DNA of 64,000 bases from Helicobacter pylori (GCA_008032935.1 CP032039.1:434001-498000); one strand, 5' to 3'; numbered from the stretch's first letter, positions 1 to 10,434 are shown. Translations and numbers: made by a program. Notes: generated from the sequence alone by a model not told the origin.

Positions 1-1
1 A

Positions 2-1435
<1,434 letters not shown>

Positions 1436-1451
1436 TAAAAGGATAGGGCTT

Positions 1452-2366
1452 TTGGAAACTTTACAAACCCATAGAGTTTTGCAAGCCCTAATTAGCCATT
1501 TTACCCCTTTTTTAGAAAGCGGGATCACCGAGCTAATCATCAACACCGAGCAGGAATTTTGGCTTTATAAAGTCAATAACACCCGAGAAAAAAGAGGGCA
1601 TGCGCTTTTTGATAAGGCGTTTTTATTGAGGTTTTGCGAGCAATTGGCTAGTTTTAGGGGGTTGTTTTTTGATGAAGAGCACCCCACTTTAAATTGCTCT
1701 ATCCCTTTCACGCGCTATAGGGTGAGCGCGAATCACTTCAGTATCACTACGAACAATCAAATCACGCTCAATATCCGTGTGCCTAGGCTTAAGCCCTTAA
1801 GTTTAGACGATTTCACTTTCAAAGCAAGCGATCCAAAGGGTTTGAAAGATTTAGCGCTTAAAGGGCATAACATTCTCATTAGTGGGGAGACTTCAAGCGG
1901 TAAAACAAGCTTATTAAACGCTCTTTTAGACTGCGTCAATAAAGATGAAAGGGTGGTGAGCGTTGAAGACAGCCAAGAATTGGATTTAAAAGCGTTCAGC
2001 AATTGCGTGGGGCTTTTAGTGGGCAAGCAAGAGAACACGCGCTTTAATTATGAAGACGCTCTCAATATGGCCATGCGCTTAAACCCGGACAGGCTCATTG
2101 TGGGCGAGATTGACACCAGGAATGCAGCGCTCTTTTTGCGTTTAGGAAACACCGGGCATAAGGGCATGCTCTCAACCATTCACGCTAATAGTGCTCAAAA
2201 CACTTTAGAAGCCCTTTCACTGAATTTAAGCATGCGTTATACGCATTCTTTGGATAAAGATCTAATGCGAGCGTATTTTAAAAGTGCGATTGATGTGATC
2301 GTGCATGTGAATAGGATCAATAATGAGCGCCAAATCGCTGAAGTCTTATGGACTAAAGAGCTTTAA
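1452..2366 (+). CDS. VirB11/TrbB-like secretion ATPase
   Basis: This is a 304-residue hexameric-type traffic ATPase of the VirB11/TrbB family, which powers type IV secretion or related machines at the inner membrane. The sequence shows Walker A (GETSSGKTSLLNAL, near residue 145), a Walker B-like segment (LNPDRLIVGEI) and the His box region (STIHANS). The start is TTG; no better-placed ATG is visible. It lies between ileS and fliI, touching fliI with no gap, in the position held by the cag-independent VirB11 homologue in reference H. pylori. No other secretion genes are adjacent, so its partner machine cannot be read from this window. Confidence 0.9.
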   Translation: METLQTHRVLQALISHFTPFLESGITELIINTEQEFWLYKVNNTREKRGHALFDKAFLLRFCEQLASFRGLFFDEEHPTLNCSIPFTRYRVSANHFSITTNNQITLNIRVPRLKPLSLDDFTFKASDPKGLKDLALKGHNILISGETSSGKTSLLNALLDCVNKDERVVSVEDSQELDLKAFSNCVGLLVGKQENTRFNYEDALNMAMRLNPDRLIVGEIDTRNAALFLRLGNTGHKGMLSTIHANSAQNTLEALSLNLSMRYTHSLDKDLMRAYFKSAIDVIVHVNRINNERQIAEVLWTKEL

Positions 2367-3671
2367 ATGCCCCTAAAATCCTTAAAAAACCGCTTGAATC
2401 AGCATTTTGATCTATCGCCTCGCTACGGGAGCGTGAAAAAAATCATGCCCAATATTGTTTATGCGGATGGTTTTAACCCCTCTGTGGGCGATGTGGTGAA
2501 GATTGAAAAAAGCGATGGCAGCGAATGCGTGGGAATGGTGGTGGTGGCAGAAAAAGAGCAGTTTGGTTTCACGCCCTTTAATTTTATAGAGGGGGCTAGG
2601 GCTGGCGATAAGGTGCTGTTCTTAAAAGAGGGGTTGAATTTCCCTGTAGGCCGTAATCTTTTAGGGAGGGTGCTTAACCCTTTAGGGCAAGTCATTGACA
2701 ATAAGGGGGCGCTAGATTATGAACGATTAGCGCCTGTGATTACAACACCTATAGCCCCTTTAAAAAGAGGCTTGATTGATGAGGTTTTTAGCGTGGGGGT
2801 GAAGAGCATTGATGGGCTTTTGACTTGCGGTAAGGGGCAAAAACTGGGCATTTTTGCCGGCTCTGGGGTGGGTAAATCCACGCTAATGGGCATGATCACT
2901 AGGGGTTGCTTAGCGCCGATTAAAGTGATCGCTTTGATTGGGGAAAGGGGCAGAGAAATCCCTGAATTTATAGAGAAAAACTTAAAAGGGGATTTAAGCT
3001 CTTGCGTGTTGGTGGTCGCTACGAGCGATGATAGCCCTTTGATGCGCAAATACGGGGCCTTTTGTGCGATGAGCGTGGCGGAGTATTTTAAAAACCAAGG
3101 GCTAGACGTGTTGTTTATCATGGATTCAGTGACTCGTTTCGCTATGGCTCAAAGAGAAATCGGTTTAGCTTTAGGCGAACCGCCCACTTCCAAAGGCTAC
3201 CCCCCATCCGCGCTTTCTTTATTGCCTCAATTAATGGAGAGGGCGGGCAAGGAAGAAAATAAGGGGAGCATTACGGCTTTTTTTAGCGTGCTAGTAGAGG
3301 GCGATGATTTGAGCGATCCCATAGCCGATCAAGCAAGGAGTATTTTAGATGGGCATATTGTCTTAAGCAGGGAATTAACCGATTATGGGATCTATCCGCC
3401 TATCAATATTTTAAACTCCGCATCAAGGGTGGCTAAAGACATCATCAGCGAGTCTCAAAACCTGCATGCGAGAAAATTCCGCCGTTTGTATGCGTTGTTG
3501 AAAGAAAATGAAATGCTCATTCGCATCGGCTCTTATCAAATGGGGAACGATAAAGAGCTTGATGAAGCGATTAAGAAAAAGGCTTTAATGGAGCAGTTTT
3601 TAGCGCAAGATGAAAACGCTTTACAGCCTTTTGAACAAAGCTTTCAGCAATTAGAAGAAATCTTAAGATAA
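2367..3671 (+). CDS. fliI: Flagellar export ATPase FliI
   Basis: FliI is the ATPase of the flagellar type III export apparatus, related to F1 beta, and it works at the cytoplasmic face with FliH and FliJ. The 434-residue length is normal. Visible are Walker A (AGSGVGKSTLMG, near residue 170), the FIMDSVTRFAMAQREIGLALGEPP segment region that forms the Walker B and catalytic loop, and the YPPSALSLLPQLMERAG segment typical of the family. The ATG follows the stop of the VirB11-like gene without a gap, and fliQ starts 10 bases after its stop. The short spacings point to one operon. Confidence 0.96.
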   Translation: MPLKSLKNRLNQHFDLSPRYGSVKKIMPNIVYADGFNPSVGDVVKIEKSDGSECVGMVVVAEKEQFGFTPFNFIEGARAGDKVLFLKEGLNFPVGRNLLGRVLNPLGQVIDNKGALDYERLAPVITTPIAPLKRGLIDEVFSVGVKSIDGLLTCGKGQKLGIFAGSGVGKSTLMGMITRGCLAPIKVIALIGERGREIPEFIEKNLKGDLSSCVLVVATSDDSPLMRKYGAFCAMSVAEYFKNQGLDVLFIMDSVTRFAMAQREIGLALGEPPTSKGYPPSALSLLPQLMERAGKEENKGSITAFFSVLVEGDDLSDPIADQARSILDGHIVLSRELTDYGIYPPINILNSASRVAKDIISESQNLHARKFRRLYALLKENEMLIRIGSYQMGNDKELDEAIKKKALMEQFLAQDENALQPFEQSFQQLEEILR

Positions 3672-3681
3672 AAGGAATGTT

Positions 3682-3948
3682 ATGGAATCACAACTCATGA
3701 AACTCGCCATTGAGACTTATAAAATCACTTTGATGATTTCTTTACCGGTATTACTAGCGGGCTTGGTGGTGGGGCTGTTAGTCAGTATTTTTCAAGCGAC
3801 CACTCAAATCAATGAAATGACTTTGTCTTTTGTGCCTAAGATTTTAGCCGTGATTGGGGTGCTGATTTTAACCATGCCGTGGATGACGAACATGCTTTTA
3901 GATTACACCCAAACCTTAATCAAGCTCATTCCTAAAATCATAGGCTAG
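3682..3948 (+). CDS. fliQ: Flagellar biosynthesis protein FliQ
   Basis: FliQ is a small integral membrane part of the flagellar export gate (FliP/FliQ/FliR). The 88 residues contain two hydrophobic segments (around residues 14-38 and 52-72), the usual FliQ topology, and the LLVSIFQATTQINEMTLSF region that is characteristic of the family. A Shine-Dalgarno (AAAGGA) precedes the ATG. It follows fliI by 10 bases and precedes murB by 3, so it is translated from the same message. Confidence 0.95.
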   Translation: MESQLMKLAIETYKITLMISLPVLLAGLVVGLLVSIFQATTQINEMTLSFVPKILAVIGVLILTMPWMTNMLLDYTQTLIKLIPKIIG

Positions 3949-3951
3949 AAA

Positions 3952-4731
3952 ATGCTAGAAACAACCATTGATTTTTCTCGTTACAGCAGCGTGAAAATCG
4001 GCGTGCCTTTAAAAGTGAGCGTTTTAGAAAACGATGATGAAATCTCTCAAGAACACCAGATTATAGGTTTAGCGAACAACCTTTTAATCGCTCCTAGCGC
4101 GAAAAATCTCGCTTTATTAGGAAAAAACTACGATTATATTTGCGATCATGGCGGATGCGTTGAAATAGGGGGGGCGGCCAACTCGTCTAAAATTTTTAAT
4201 TATTTTAGGGCGAATGATTTAGGGGGTTTGGAATTTTTAGGGCAATTGCCTGGCACTTTAGGGGCGTTAGTTAAAATGAATGCCGGCATGAAAGAATTTG
4301 AAATCAAAAATGTTTTAGAAAGCGCTTATATCAATAATGAATGGCTAGGGAGTGAAGCTTTGGGGTTGAGTTATCGCAATAGCAAATTCAATGGCGTTGT
4401 TTTAAGAGCTAGGTTTAAAAAAACGCATGGTTTTAGGGAAGGGGTTTTAAAAGCGTGTCAAAGCATGCGCAAAAGCCACCCCAAATTGCCTAATTTTGGG
4501 AGCTGTTTCAAAAACCCGCCTAACGATCATGCGGGCAGGCTTTTAGAGGGTGTGGGCTTAAGGGGCTATTGTCTAAAAAGAGTGGGATTTGCCAAAGAGC
4601 ATGCGAATTTTTTGGTGAATTTGGGGGGCGCGGAATTTGAAGAAGCCCTAGATCTGATAGAACTCGCTAAAACCAGAGTGTTACAAGAATACGGCATTCA
4701 TTTAGAAGAAGAAGTGAAGATTTTAAGGTAG
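3952..4731 (+). CDS. murB: UDP-N-acetylenolpyruvoylglucosamine reductase MurB
   Basis: MurB is the FAD- and NADPH-dependent reductase that turns UDP-GlcNAc-enolpyruvate into UDP-MurNAc, the second committed step of peptidoglycan precursor synthesis. The 259-residue protein is the short form found in epsilonproteobacteria. FAD-domain features are visible (LPGTLGALVKMNAGM, near residue 100), as are YRNSKF with the active-site region and the NFGSCFKNP loop holding the catalytic Ser/Cys position. It ends the fliI-fliQ-murB run. The atypical EcoRI-like genes begin 4 bases after its stop, so murB marks the edge of the conserved block. Confidence 0.95.
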   Translation: MLETTIDFSRYSSVKIGVPLKVSVLENDDEISQEHQIIGLANNLLIAPSAKNLALLGKNYDYICDHGGCVEIGGAANSSKIFNYFRANDLGGLEFLGQLPGTLGALVKMNAGMKEFEIKNVLESAYINNEWLGSEALGLSYRNSKFNGVVLRARFKKTHGFREGVLKACQSMRKSHPKLPNFGSCFKNPPNDHAGRLLEGVGLRGYCLKRVGFAKEHANFLVNLGGAEFEEALDLIELAKTRVLQEYGIHLEEEVKILR

Positions 4732-4734
4732 AAA

Positions 4735-5589
4735 ATGGCTAAAAAAATCAATCTCAAAGATTAAGCAAACAGCATAAAGAGTCTTTAGGTGTTACGAATA
4801 TTTTTACCGATGAGGCCAAATTGCATGATATGGGTGTGAGCAGTATCTCTAAACTTGTTATGCAAAAACTTGAAGATGAATTTAAGAGCTTGTCATTTAG
4901 GCACAGAGCAAGCATAACCAAGGAAGAAATTAATTCTGTATTGCAAGGACTTGATAGTGAGCTTGGAAGAACTTTGTTCGTTCAAAGTTCTAAAATAAAA
5001 CCTGATGGAGGTATTATTGAGATTAAAGATGATGATGGGAATTGGAGAGTTATATTAATAACAGAAGCTAAATATCAGAGAAAAGATATAGAAAATATTC
5101 AAAAAGGAATATTAGTGGGTAAAGATAGTAATCAAGATTTAATGCAAGCTGGGAATGCTATAGAAAGAGCGTATAAAAATATTGCTGAAATGGCTAATTT
5201 TATGCTCAAAGAATTGCATTTTCCTTAACATTTTATTTTTAGAAGGCTCTAATTTTTTAACTCAAACCATATCGGTAAAAAGACCTGATGGAAGGGTAGT
5301 AACTCTTGAGTATAGTTCTGGAGTTCTTAATAGATTGGATAAATTAATGGCAGCTAATTACGGAATGCCTATCAATCAAAATTTATGTAAAAATAAGTTT
5401 ATTCCATATAGGGATAGAACTATCATGTTGTAAGCCACCTCTATTTACACGCAAGGAGATAGACAAAGATGGGATTTAAATAAAATGTTTGAAATCATGC
5501 TTGAAGTAGCTAGAACCTCCCTTAAGGTTTTAGGTAGCTCACTTTTTAATCAAATTGTTGGTAAAAACAATGTCAAGAAAAGCGACTAA
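4735..5589 (+). pseudogene. EcoRI-like restriction endonuclease, inactivated
   Basis: Read across its lesions, this gives about 284 residues collinear with the EcoRI endonuclease (277 residues). Close matches include LSFRHRASI, the catalytic PD..E-A-K core (IKPDGGIIEIKDDDGNWRV then EAK), GNAIERAYKNIAEMANFM, KRPDGRVVTLEY and AANYGMPIN. Three lesions are visible. An A7 run at 4741-4747 puts the ATG at 4735 out of frame (A8 would restore it). A one-base loss near 5226 creates a stop after HFP. A TAA at 5431-5433 stands where EcoRI has a glutamine codon. The last codons overlap the methylase start by 20 bases. Base composition is AT-richer than the flanks. Homology is clear from direct comparison; loss of function follows from the lesions. 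Confidence 0.9.
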
Positions 5590-6532
5590 TCAAATATTGC
5601 AAAAAGCCAAGCAACTTAAAAGCGATGAATTTTATACGCAATTGGCAGATATAGAAAACGAGTTGCAATACTATAAACAATATTTTAAAAATAAAGTTGT
5701 TTTTTGCAATTGTGATGACGCAAGGGTAAGTAATTTTTTCAAATATTTTTTTGTTCATTTTCAAGAACTAGGGCTTAAAAAATTAATTTCTGCTTGTTAT
5801 ATGGAACCAGAAATATCTAGTAATAGCAATAAAATCTCAAAGGGATTTTATTGCGAGTATGAAGGGAAAAAGGATTGGCAAACAACCATTGATGGATTGA
5901 AATTTTTTAAAGGAGATGGCGATTTTCGTAGTGAGGAGAGCATTCAGTTGTTAAAAGAAGCAGACATTGTAGTAACTAATCCACCTTTTTCGCTTTTTAG
6001 AGAGTTTGTAGCGCAATTGATCGAACACAGCAAGAAGTTTTTGATTATTGGAAACATCAATGCAATTACATACAAAAACATTTTTACTCTAATTAAAAAC
6101 AATAAAGTATGGTTAGGCATGCATCTTGGTCGAGGGATTTCAAGTTTTATTGTTCCAAGACATTATGAACTTTATGGCACAGAAACTAAAATTGATAGCT
6201 TAGGCAATCGCTTAATCTCCCCTAATAATTGTTTATGGCTTACAAATTTGGATTATAAAAAAAGGCATGAGATATTACCACTCACAAAGAAATACGATAA
6301 AAATAAGTATGAGCTATATGATAATTTTGATGGAATTAATGTGAATAGAACTATAGATATACCTTTGGACTATAGGGGTTCTATGGGAGTCCCTATAACT
6401 TTTTTACATAAATTTAATCCTAAGCAGTTTGAGATTATTGGTTTTAGGAAGGGAAATGATGGTAAGGATTTATCTGTAAATGGAAAATGTCCTTATTTTA
6501 GAGTTTTAATTAAGCATAAGAAAAATTTCTAA
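5570..6532 (+). CDS. EcoRI-like adenine-N6 DNA methyltransferase (predicted GAATTC)
   Basis: This intact gene of about 320 residues is collinear with M.EcoRI, which methylates the inner adenine-strand target of GAATTC. Shared segments include KSDEFYTQ, DIENELQYY, CNCDDARVSNFFKYF, the catalytic NPPF motif (VVTNPPFSLFREF, near residue 140), WLGMHLGRGIS, PNNCLWLTNLDY and the end KCPYFRVLIK. The ATG at 5570 gives an N-terminus matching M.EcoRI (MSRKATNQ). The gene sits directly after the broken nuclease gene, the same R-then-M order as the plasmid system, so the methylase is probably an orphan here. Its AT-rich codons differ from murB and rfaJ on either side, which suggests transfer. The specificity is inferred from similarity. 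Confidence 0.93.
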   Translation: MSRKATNQILQKAKQLKSDEFYTQLADIENELQYYKQYFKNKVVFCNCDDARVSNFFKYFFVHFQELGLKKLISACYMEPEISSNSNKISKGFYCEYEGKKDWQTTIDGLKFFKGDGDFRSEESIQLLKEADIVVTNPPFSLFREFVAQLIEHSKKFLIIGNINAITYKNIFTLIKNNKVWLGMHLGRGISSFIVPRHYELYGTETKIDSLGNRLISPNNCLWLTNLDYKKRHEILPLTKKYDKNKYELYDNFDGINVNRTIDIPLDYRGSMGVPITFLHKFNPKQFEIIGFRKGNDGKDLSVNGKCPYFRVLIKHKKNF

Positions 6533-6549
6533 AAAGTGTATTTTAATAC

Positions 6550-7650
6550 CTAGTTTCCAAAAAAAGACCTTAAGAAAGTCTTTATCCTAAAATAAAAATA
6601 ATCCCTAATCGTTTTTGATCGGATGTGGGTTTTAAAAGATTGCATTTGTTGGTCTTTAGCCATTTCAAGGCGTTCTTTAAAAAAATCGTTTTTAAAAGGG
6701 GTGCAAAAAAGGTTGGCGAGCCAAAAACCCGCTTCAGCTTCATAGCAAATCAAACGCCCGTTTAAAGAACTCACAGAACGCCACGGCTTGTATTGGATGA
6801 AATGGAGCATGATAATATTTTTAGGGTAGTGCTCTTTGAAAGAATCAGAATAGCAATTATAATAAATAGGCAATTCTAAAACGCGCTCTAAAAACACCAT
6901 ATTGATTAAACACTGCTCAGGGTAGAAAAGGTCTTTCCCTCTAGTTTTTAAAAACTCTAAAGCGGTTTTTTCAAACCCATTTTCGCGCCACAAATCTAAA
7001 TTCGCCACCAAAAAGCCCATGTTAAAGCCCTGATGGATGCGTTGTAATTCGTTTGGGCTAAAATGCGAAAAATCAATTTTAAAATTCTTACAAGCACGCT
7101 CAATAAAATCACAAAAAGCTTCAAAAGAAAGGTGGAAAAAAGTGTCTCTCACCATGCCAAGCAATTTAGTGGGGTCGTTATCCAGCGCAAAATAAGCGCT
7201 TGCAACATCGCCTAAAAACACCGTATCCACATCTATGGAAATGATTTTAGAATAATTAGGGAAGAGCGAAGCGAGCAAGAGCCGGCACAAAACAAGAAGC
7301 CCGCCATAACGCTTGGAGCAAGACTCATTGAGATAGCTTTCTATGGAATGATCGAGCGAATTGATGTCTATAAACTCTAATGAAGCGAATTTTTTAAAAG
7401 GCTCAATGGTTTTTAAAAGCTTGTTTTGCTGCTCTAAAGTTACCCCTTTAACCAAACAATGGATTTTATACACGATGTTAGTGCCTAAAAGTTGGTTGCT
7501 TTGATTTAGGGGGCTAAAATCTACCATGCTTGTGTGCCTGCTCGCATGGGAGAGTAACGAATAAAGGCAAACTCCTGCCCCTAGCGCGTAATTCTTATCA
7601 AAACTCATAAAAATAGGGATAATTTGATCGGGTAAATTTTGCGTATCCAT
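6550..7650 (-). CDS. rfaJ: GT8-family glycosyltransferase (RfaJ-like, LPS)
   Basis: This is a 366-residue family 8 glycosyltransferase related to LPS glucosyl/galactosyltransferases, expected to add a hexose from a UDP-sugar to the LPS core or O-chain at the cytoplasmic membrane face. Visible are the N-terminal IPIFMSFDKNYALGAGVCLYSL strand-helix region, the metal-binding DxD motif (ISIDVDTVFLGD, near residue 138), the HQGFNMGFLVANL segment and the HFIQYKPW motif. The basic C-terminus (KTHIRSKTIRDYFYFRIKTFLR) may associate with the membrane. It converges with the EcoRI-like methylase gene and follows miaA directly. The exact sugar and acceptor cannot be read from sequence. Confidence 0.88.
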   Translation of the reverse strand: MDTQNLPDQIIPIFMSFDKNYALGAGVCLYSLLSHASRHTSMVDFSPLNQSNQLLGTNIVYKIHCLVKGVTLEQQNKLLKTIEPFKKFASLEFIDINSLDHSIESYLNESCSKRYGGLLVLCRLLLASLFPNYSKIISIDVDTVFLGDVASAYFALDNDPTKLLGMVRDTFFHLSFEAFCDFIERACKNFKIDFSHFSPNELQRIHQGFNMGFLVANLDLWRENGFEKTALEFLKTRGKDLFYPEQCLINMVFLERVLELPIYYNCYSDSFKEHYPKNIIMLHFIQYKPWRSVSSLNGRLICYEAEAGFWLANLFCTPFKNDFFKERLEMAKDQQMQSFKTHIRSKTIRDYFYFRIKTFLRSFFGN

Positions 7651-8585
7651 TTATCGCTCCCTTATATCGCTTTTTGAGTGTTTTAAAATCGCATGCCTAA
7701 CTTCTTTAGTGCTCCCCACATAAAGGTTATTGAATTGGGTTTTATTGAAAGTGTTTTGGCGCTTGGCTAATTTCATGGTGTTAGAGGTAATCGCTTCTTC
7801 TAGCTCCTTTAAAGTGAGTCGTTTTTCTAAAAAAAGAATGCTCTCTTTAACGCCTATGGCTTTAAAAGGCTGCGAATCTTTAGGGTATTGAGTATAAAGG
7901 GCTTTGATTTCTTCAATAAGGCCGCAATCAAGCATGTTTTTGGTGCGCTGTTTGATGTTGTTTGTAAGCGCGTTTTTTTCAACAGACAGAGCGAATAATG
8001 AGATGGCATGCTCAAAGGGTTTTTTAGGGTTAGCCTTAAAATACTCGCTTGGGGGCGTGTGGGTGGCATAAAAGATTTCTAAAGCCTTATGGATGCGGTA
8101 AGTGTCGTTTGGATGGATTTTAAAAGCCATGTTAGGGTCAATGGATTTTAAAAACGCGTAAGGGTCAGCTAGGGTGCTGATTTCTCGCTCTATTTTTACA
8201 ACCTCCTCACCGCTAATTTTTGGCATGCGGCTCAAACCTTCTAAAATGGATTTTAAGTAAAAACTGCTCCCCCCACAATGAGTAAAATTTCTTTAGAAGA
8301 CACCCTTATGGCGTCCTCTAAAAGGGTTTTAAAAAGGGGAGCGTTATTTTTTTCATCAATGCTAAGGTAGTCTAGGGCGTAATGCTTGATATTTTTTCGC
8401 TCTTTTAGGCTGGGTTTTGCCGAAGCGATATTAACGTCTTTATAAATACTCAAAGAATCCAAAGAAAAGATTTCAGCGTCCAATTCTTGGGCTAATTCAA
8501 CAGAAAGAGCGCTTTTCCCGCTCCCGCTAGGCCCTAAAAGCGCGATGAGTTTCTTAGGCGTTTTGATAAGGAAGCCCTCTTTTAT
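7651..8585 (-). pseudogene. miaA: tRNA dimethylallyltransferase MiaA, frameshifted
   Basis: MiaA prenylates A37 of tRNAs reading UNN codons. The P-loop (GPSGSGKSA) and DAEIFSLDSLSIYK are present in the 5' part. The rest (LSRMPKISGEE, FKAIGVKE, TMKLAKRQNTFNKTQFN) is in another frame. The break is at a C6 run on the plus strand (8269-8274, G6 in the gene). A seventh G would give the expected VGGSSFYLKSIL and restore the frame. The start is also unclear: after the in-frame stop only ATA (8583-8585) or ATC (8565-8567) codons are available, with no ATG, GTG or TTG before the P-loop. The 5' end overlaps rsfS. It may be a real pseudogene or a one-base sequencing loss. Confidence 0.88.
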
Positions 8586-8895
8586 AAGCGTTCAAAAACC
8601 CTTCTAAATCAAATTTTTTACGGCATTCTTCGGTGAAAAGATGGATCATCAAATCCCCCAAATCCAAAATGATCCACTCTTCATTAGACTCATCTATCTG
8701 GTAAAAGACTTCCCCTAAAGGCTTAAGGGTGTTTTTAAGCGCGTCTAATAAAGAAAGGGCATGCTTATTCGCTAGCGTGGTGGCGATAATGACATCTTCT
8801 ACCAAATAGGGGGTTTGAGACAAATCAATGTGCGTAATATCAAAAGCCTTTTTTTCATCTAATAAAGCCGTAATCATTTCTATGCGTTGGTTCAT
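8554..8895 (-). CDS. rsfS: Ribosome silencing factor RsfS (YbeB/Iojap family)
   Basis: RsfS binds uL14 on the 50S subunit and blocks subunit joining during slow growth. The 113-residue length fits. Family features visible are IDLSQTPYLVEDVIIATTLANKHA near the N-terminus, GEVFYQIDESNEEWIILDLGDLMIHLF in the core with the conserved W-I-x-D-x-G-D pattern, and a final short helix. The 3' end overlaps the 5' end of the miaA region, so the two are probably translated in sequence. The ATG at 8893-8895 is the only sensible start. Confidence 0.9.
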   Translation of the reverse strand: MNQRIEMITALLDEKKAFDITHIDLSQTPYLVEDVIIATTLANKHALSLLDALKNTLKPLGEVFYQIDESNEEWIILDLGDLMIHLFTEECRKKFDLEGFLNAYKRGLPYQNA

Positions 8896-8929
8896 GAGTT
8901 TCCTAAAAAATGGGTTAAAATAGCCTTAT

Positions 8930-8935
8930 TATAAC
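8930..8935 (+). promoter_or_regulatory. -10 element upstream of queF
   Basis: TATAAC lies 20 bases before the queF ATG, in the short divergent gap between rsfS and queF. This gives a leader of about 12-14 bases containing a CAAGGAAAG Shine-Dalgarno. H. pylori sigma-80 promoters rely mostly on the -10 element. No start site is proven here. Confidence 0.5.
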
Positions 8936-8954
8936 TTAAATCAAGGAAAGATTA

Positions 8955-9401
8955 ATGACCCCTGGACTAAACCTCAAATCCTTAGGCGCTAAAACGCCCT
9001 ATGTTTTTGAATACAACAGCGATTTACTAGAAGCCTTCCCTAACCCAAACCCCAATTTAGACCCCCTAATCACGCTAGAATGCAAGGAATTTACAAGCCT
9101 TTGCCCCATCACTTCCCAGCCGGATTTTGGCGTGATTTTTATCCGCTACATCCCTAAAGACAAAATGGTAGAAAGCAAGTCTTTAAAACTCTATTTATTC
9201 AGTTACAGAAACCATGGGAGCTTTCATGAGAGCTGCATCAATACGATCTTATTAGATTTAGTCCAATTGCTAGAGCCAAAGTATTTGGAAGTGTATGGGG
9301 ATTTTGCCTCTAGGGGTGGGATTGCGATCAAGCCCTTTGTGAATTATGCGATCAAAGAATACCAGGAATTTAAAGAAAAACGCCTTTTGAATGCGAAATA
9401 A
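8955..9401 (+). CDS. queF: NADPH-dependent 7-cyano-7-deazaguanine reductase QueF
   Basis: QueF reduces preQ0 to preQ1 in queuosine biosynthesis. The 148-residue unimodular form is seen here. Diagnostic features are the catalytic cysteine and aspartate in TSLCPITSQPDFG (near residues 51-62) and the QueF signature ESKSLKLYLFSYRNHG (near residue 75), followed by HESCINTILLDLV and GGIAIKPF. It is transcribed alone and divergently from rsfS. The 118 bases after it hold no gene. Confidence 0.95.
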   Translation: MTPGLNLKSLGAKTPYVFEYNSDLLEAFPNPNPNLDPLITLECKEFTSLCPITSQPDFGVIFIRYIPKDKMVESKSLKLYLFSYRNHGSFHESCINTILLDLVQLLEPKYLEVYGDFASRGGIAIKPFVNYAIKEYQEFKEKRLLNAK

Positions 9402-9519
9402 CGCGCAAAAATAGGGTTTTAAGATTAAAGCCCTTCCAAATTAAACGGACAAATTAGAGAGAATGAAAAAAGAAAAATAAAAGATCAAAAAAGGAGAGCC
9501 ACCCCAATAAGGGGGGGGT

Positions 9520-10434
9520 TTATTCTACATTACCCTCCTCTCCCGTAACAATATCCCTCTCCCTAATCACATTCCCCTCCTCATCATAATCCTCATCTCT
9601 AAAACCATAAGACCAAAGATTGTCAGCTAAAACGCCAGGAGTAAGACCCGCACATGTTAAATCATATTTATTAATGCCACCATCGCATAAGAGTTGTGCC
9701 ACAAATTTTGCCTCTTCTTTATTTTTAGGCAAGAATTTCGCCCACTCTTCCAAAGTTACACCATAACCATTCTCGCCCTTACCATCAGGCCTTGTTAAGT
9801 TTTTAGCATAAGTTTCTATCACTTTACAGAATAAAGTAACATCACCCATAAGCATATCATCAAAAGTGTCAAAGAAACAATCGTCAGTGTTTCTATTTTC
9901 AATCATAGCATTCCACTCCGCATCGCTATGATGCTTTAAATCCGCCATAAAAGAAAGCGAATGAATGATAATCAAACTCGCTTGAAACCCCATTCCACCA
10001 TAACTCATCGGAGAGAATAACAAACCAAGTCTTTTGCTTCTTTTTTCGTGAGCGTAAGCGTTAGCAAAGACCATAAAAGGGCTAGTGGTATCATCAGGGA
10101 AATCAAAGTCCAACTTGAACTTGCTTTCTTTCTCTTTAGCAGTTGAAGTCCTTTCTTTAACACTCTCCCCGCTCGTAACGATTTTAACGCCTTTCAAAAA
10201 GTCATCAGCACTTTCTTTAGCGTGATTATTCGCAACTTCATTCACAGGCACTTCCTTAAACCATTTTAAGAATTTTTCGCTATTGAAAACATAAGTGGCT
10301 TCGTTGCCTTTTTGACTCCTTAAGGTTACACGATTAAACCCAATATTAATGACTTTAGCCTCCACCACTTTGTCGTTGATTGTGGCTTTGACTGACGCAC
10401 CCAACTCTAACTTATTTTCGTTTTGAAAACCCAT
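9520..10434 (-). CDS. Unrecognised protein with KOW/Tudor-like N-terminus
   Basis: I do not recognise this 304-residue family. Residues about 8-60 (LGASVKATINDKVVEAKVI, then VTLRSQKGNEATYVFN) look like a small beta-barrel of the KOW or Tudor kind, but this is inference. A charged linker follows. A middle region (SPMSYGGMGFQASLIIIHSL) precedes an acidic stretch (NTDDCFFDTFDDMLMGDV), and the tail is very acidic (DEDYDEEG). An AAGGAG Shine-Dalgarno sits ahead of the ATG. The gene is downstream of, and co-oriented with, the DUF262/DUF1524 gene, so a shared defence role is possible but unproven. A G8 run (9511-9518, plus strand) lies immediately after its stop codon. Confidence 0.7.
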   Translation of the reverse strand: MGFQNENKLELGASVKATINDKVVEAKVINIGFNRVTLRSQKGNEATYVFNSEKFLKWFKEVPVNEVANNHAKESADDFLKGVKIVTSGESVKERTSTAKEKESKFKLDFDFPDDTTSPFMVFANAYAHEKRSKRLGLLFSPMSYGGMGFQASLIIIHSLSFMADLKHHSDAEWNAMIENRNTDDCFFDTFDDMLMGDVTLFCKVIETYAKNLTRPDGKGENGYGVTLEEWAKFLPKNKEEAKFVAQLLCDGGINKYDLTCAGLTPGVLADNLWSYGFRDEDYDEEGNVIRERDIVTGEEGNVE

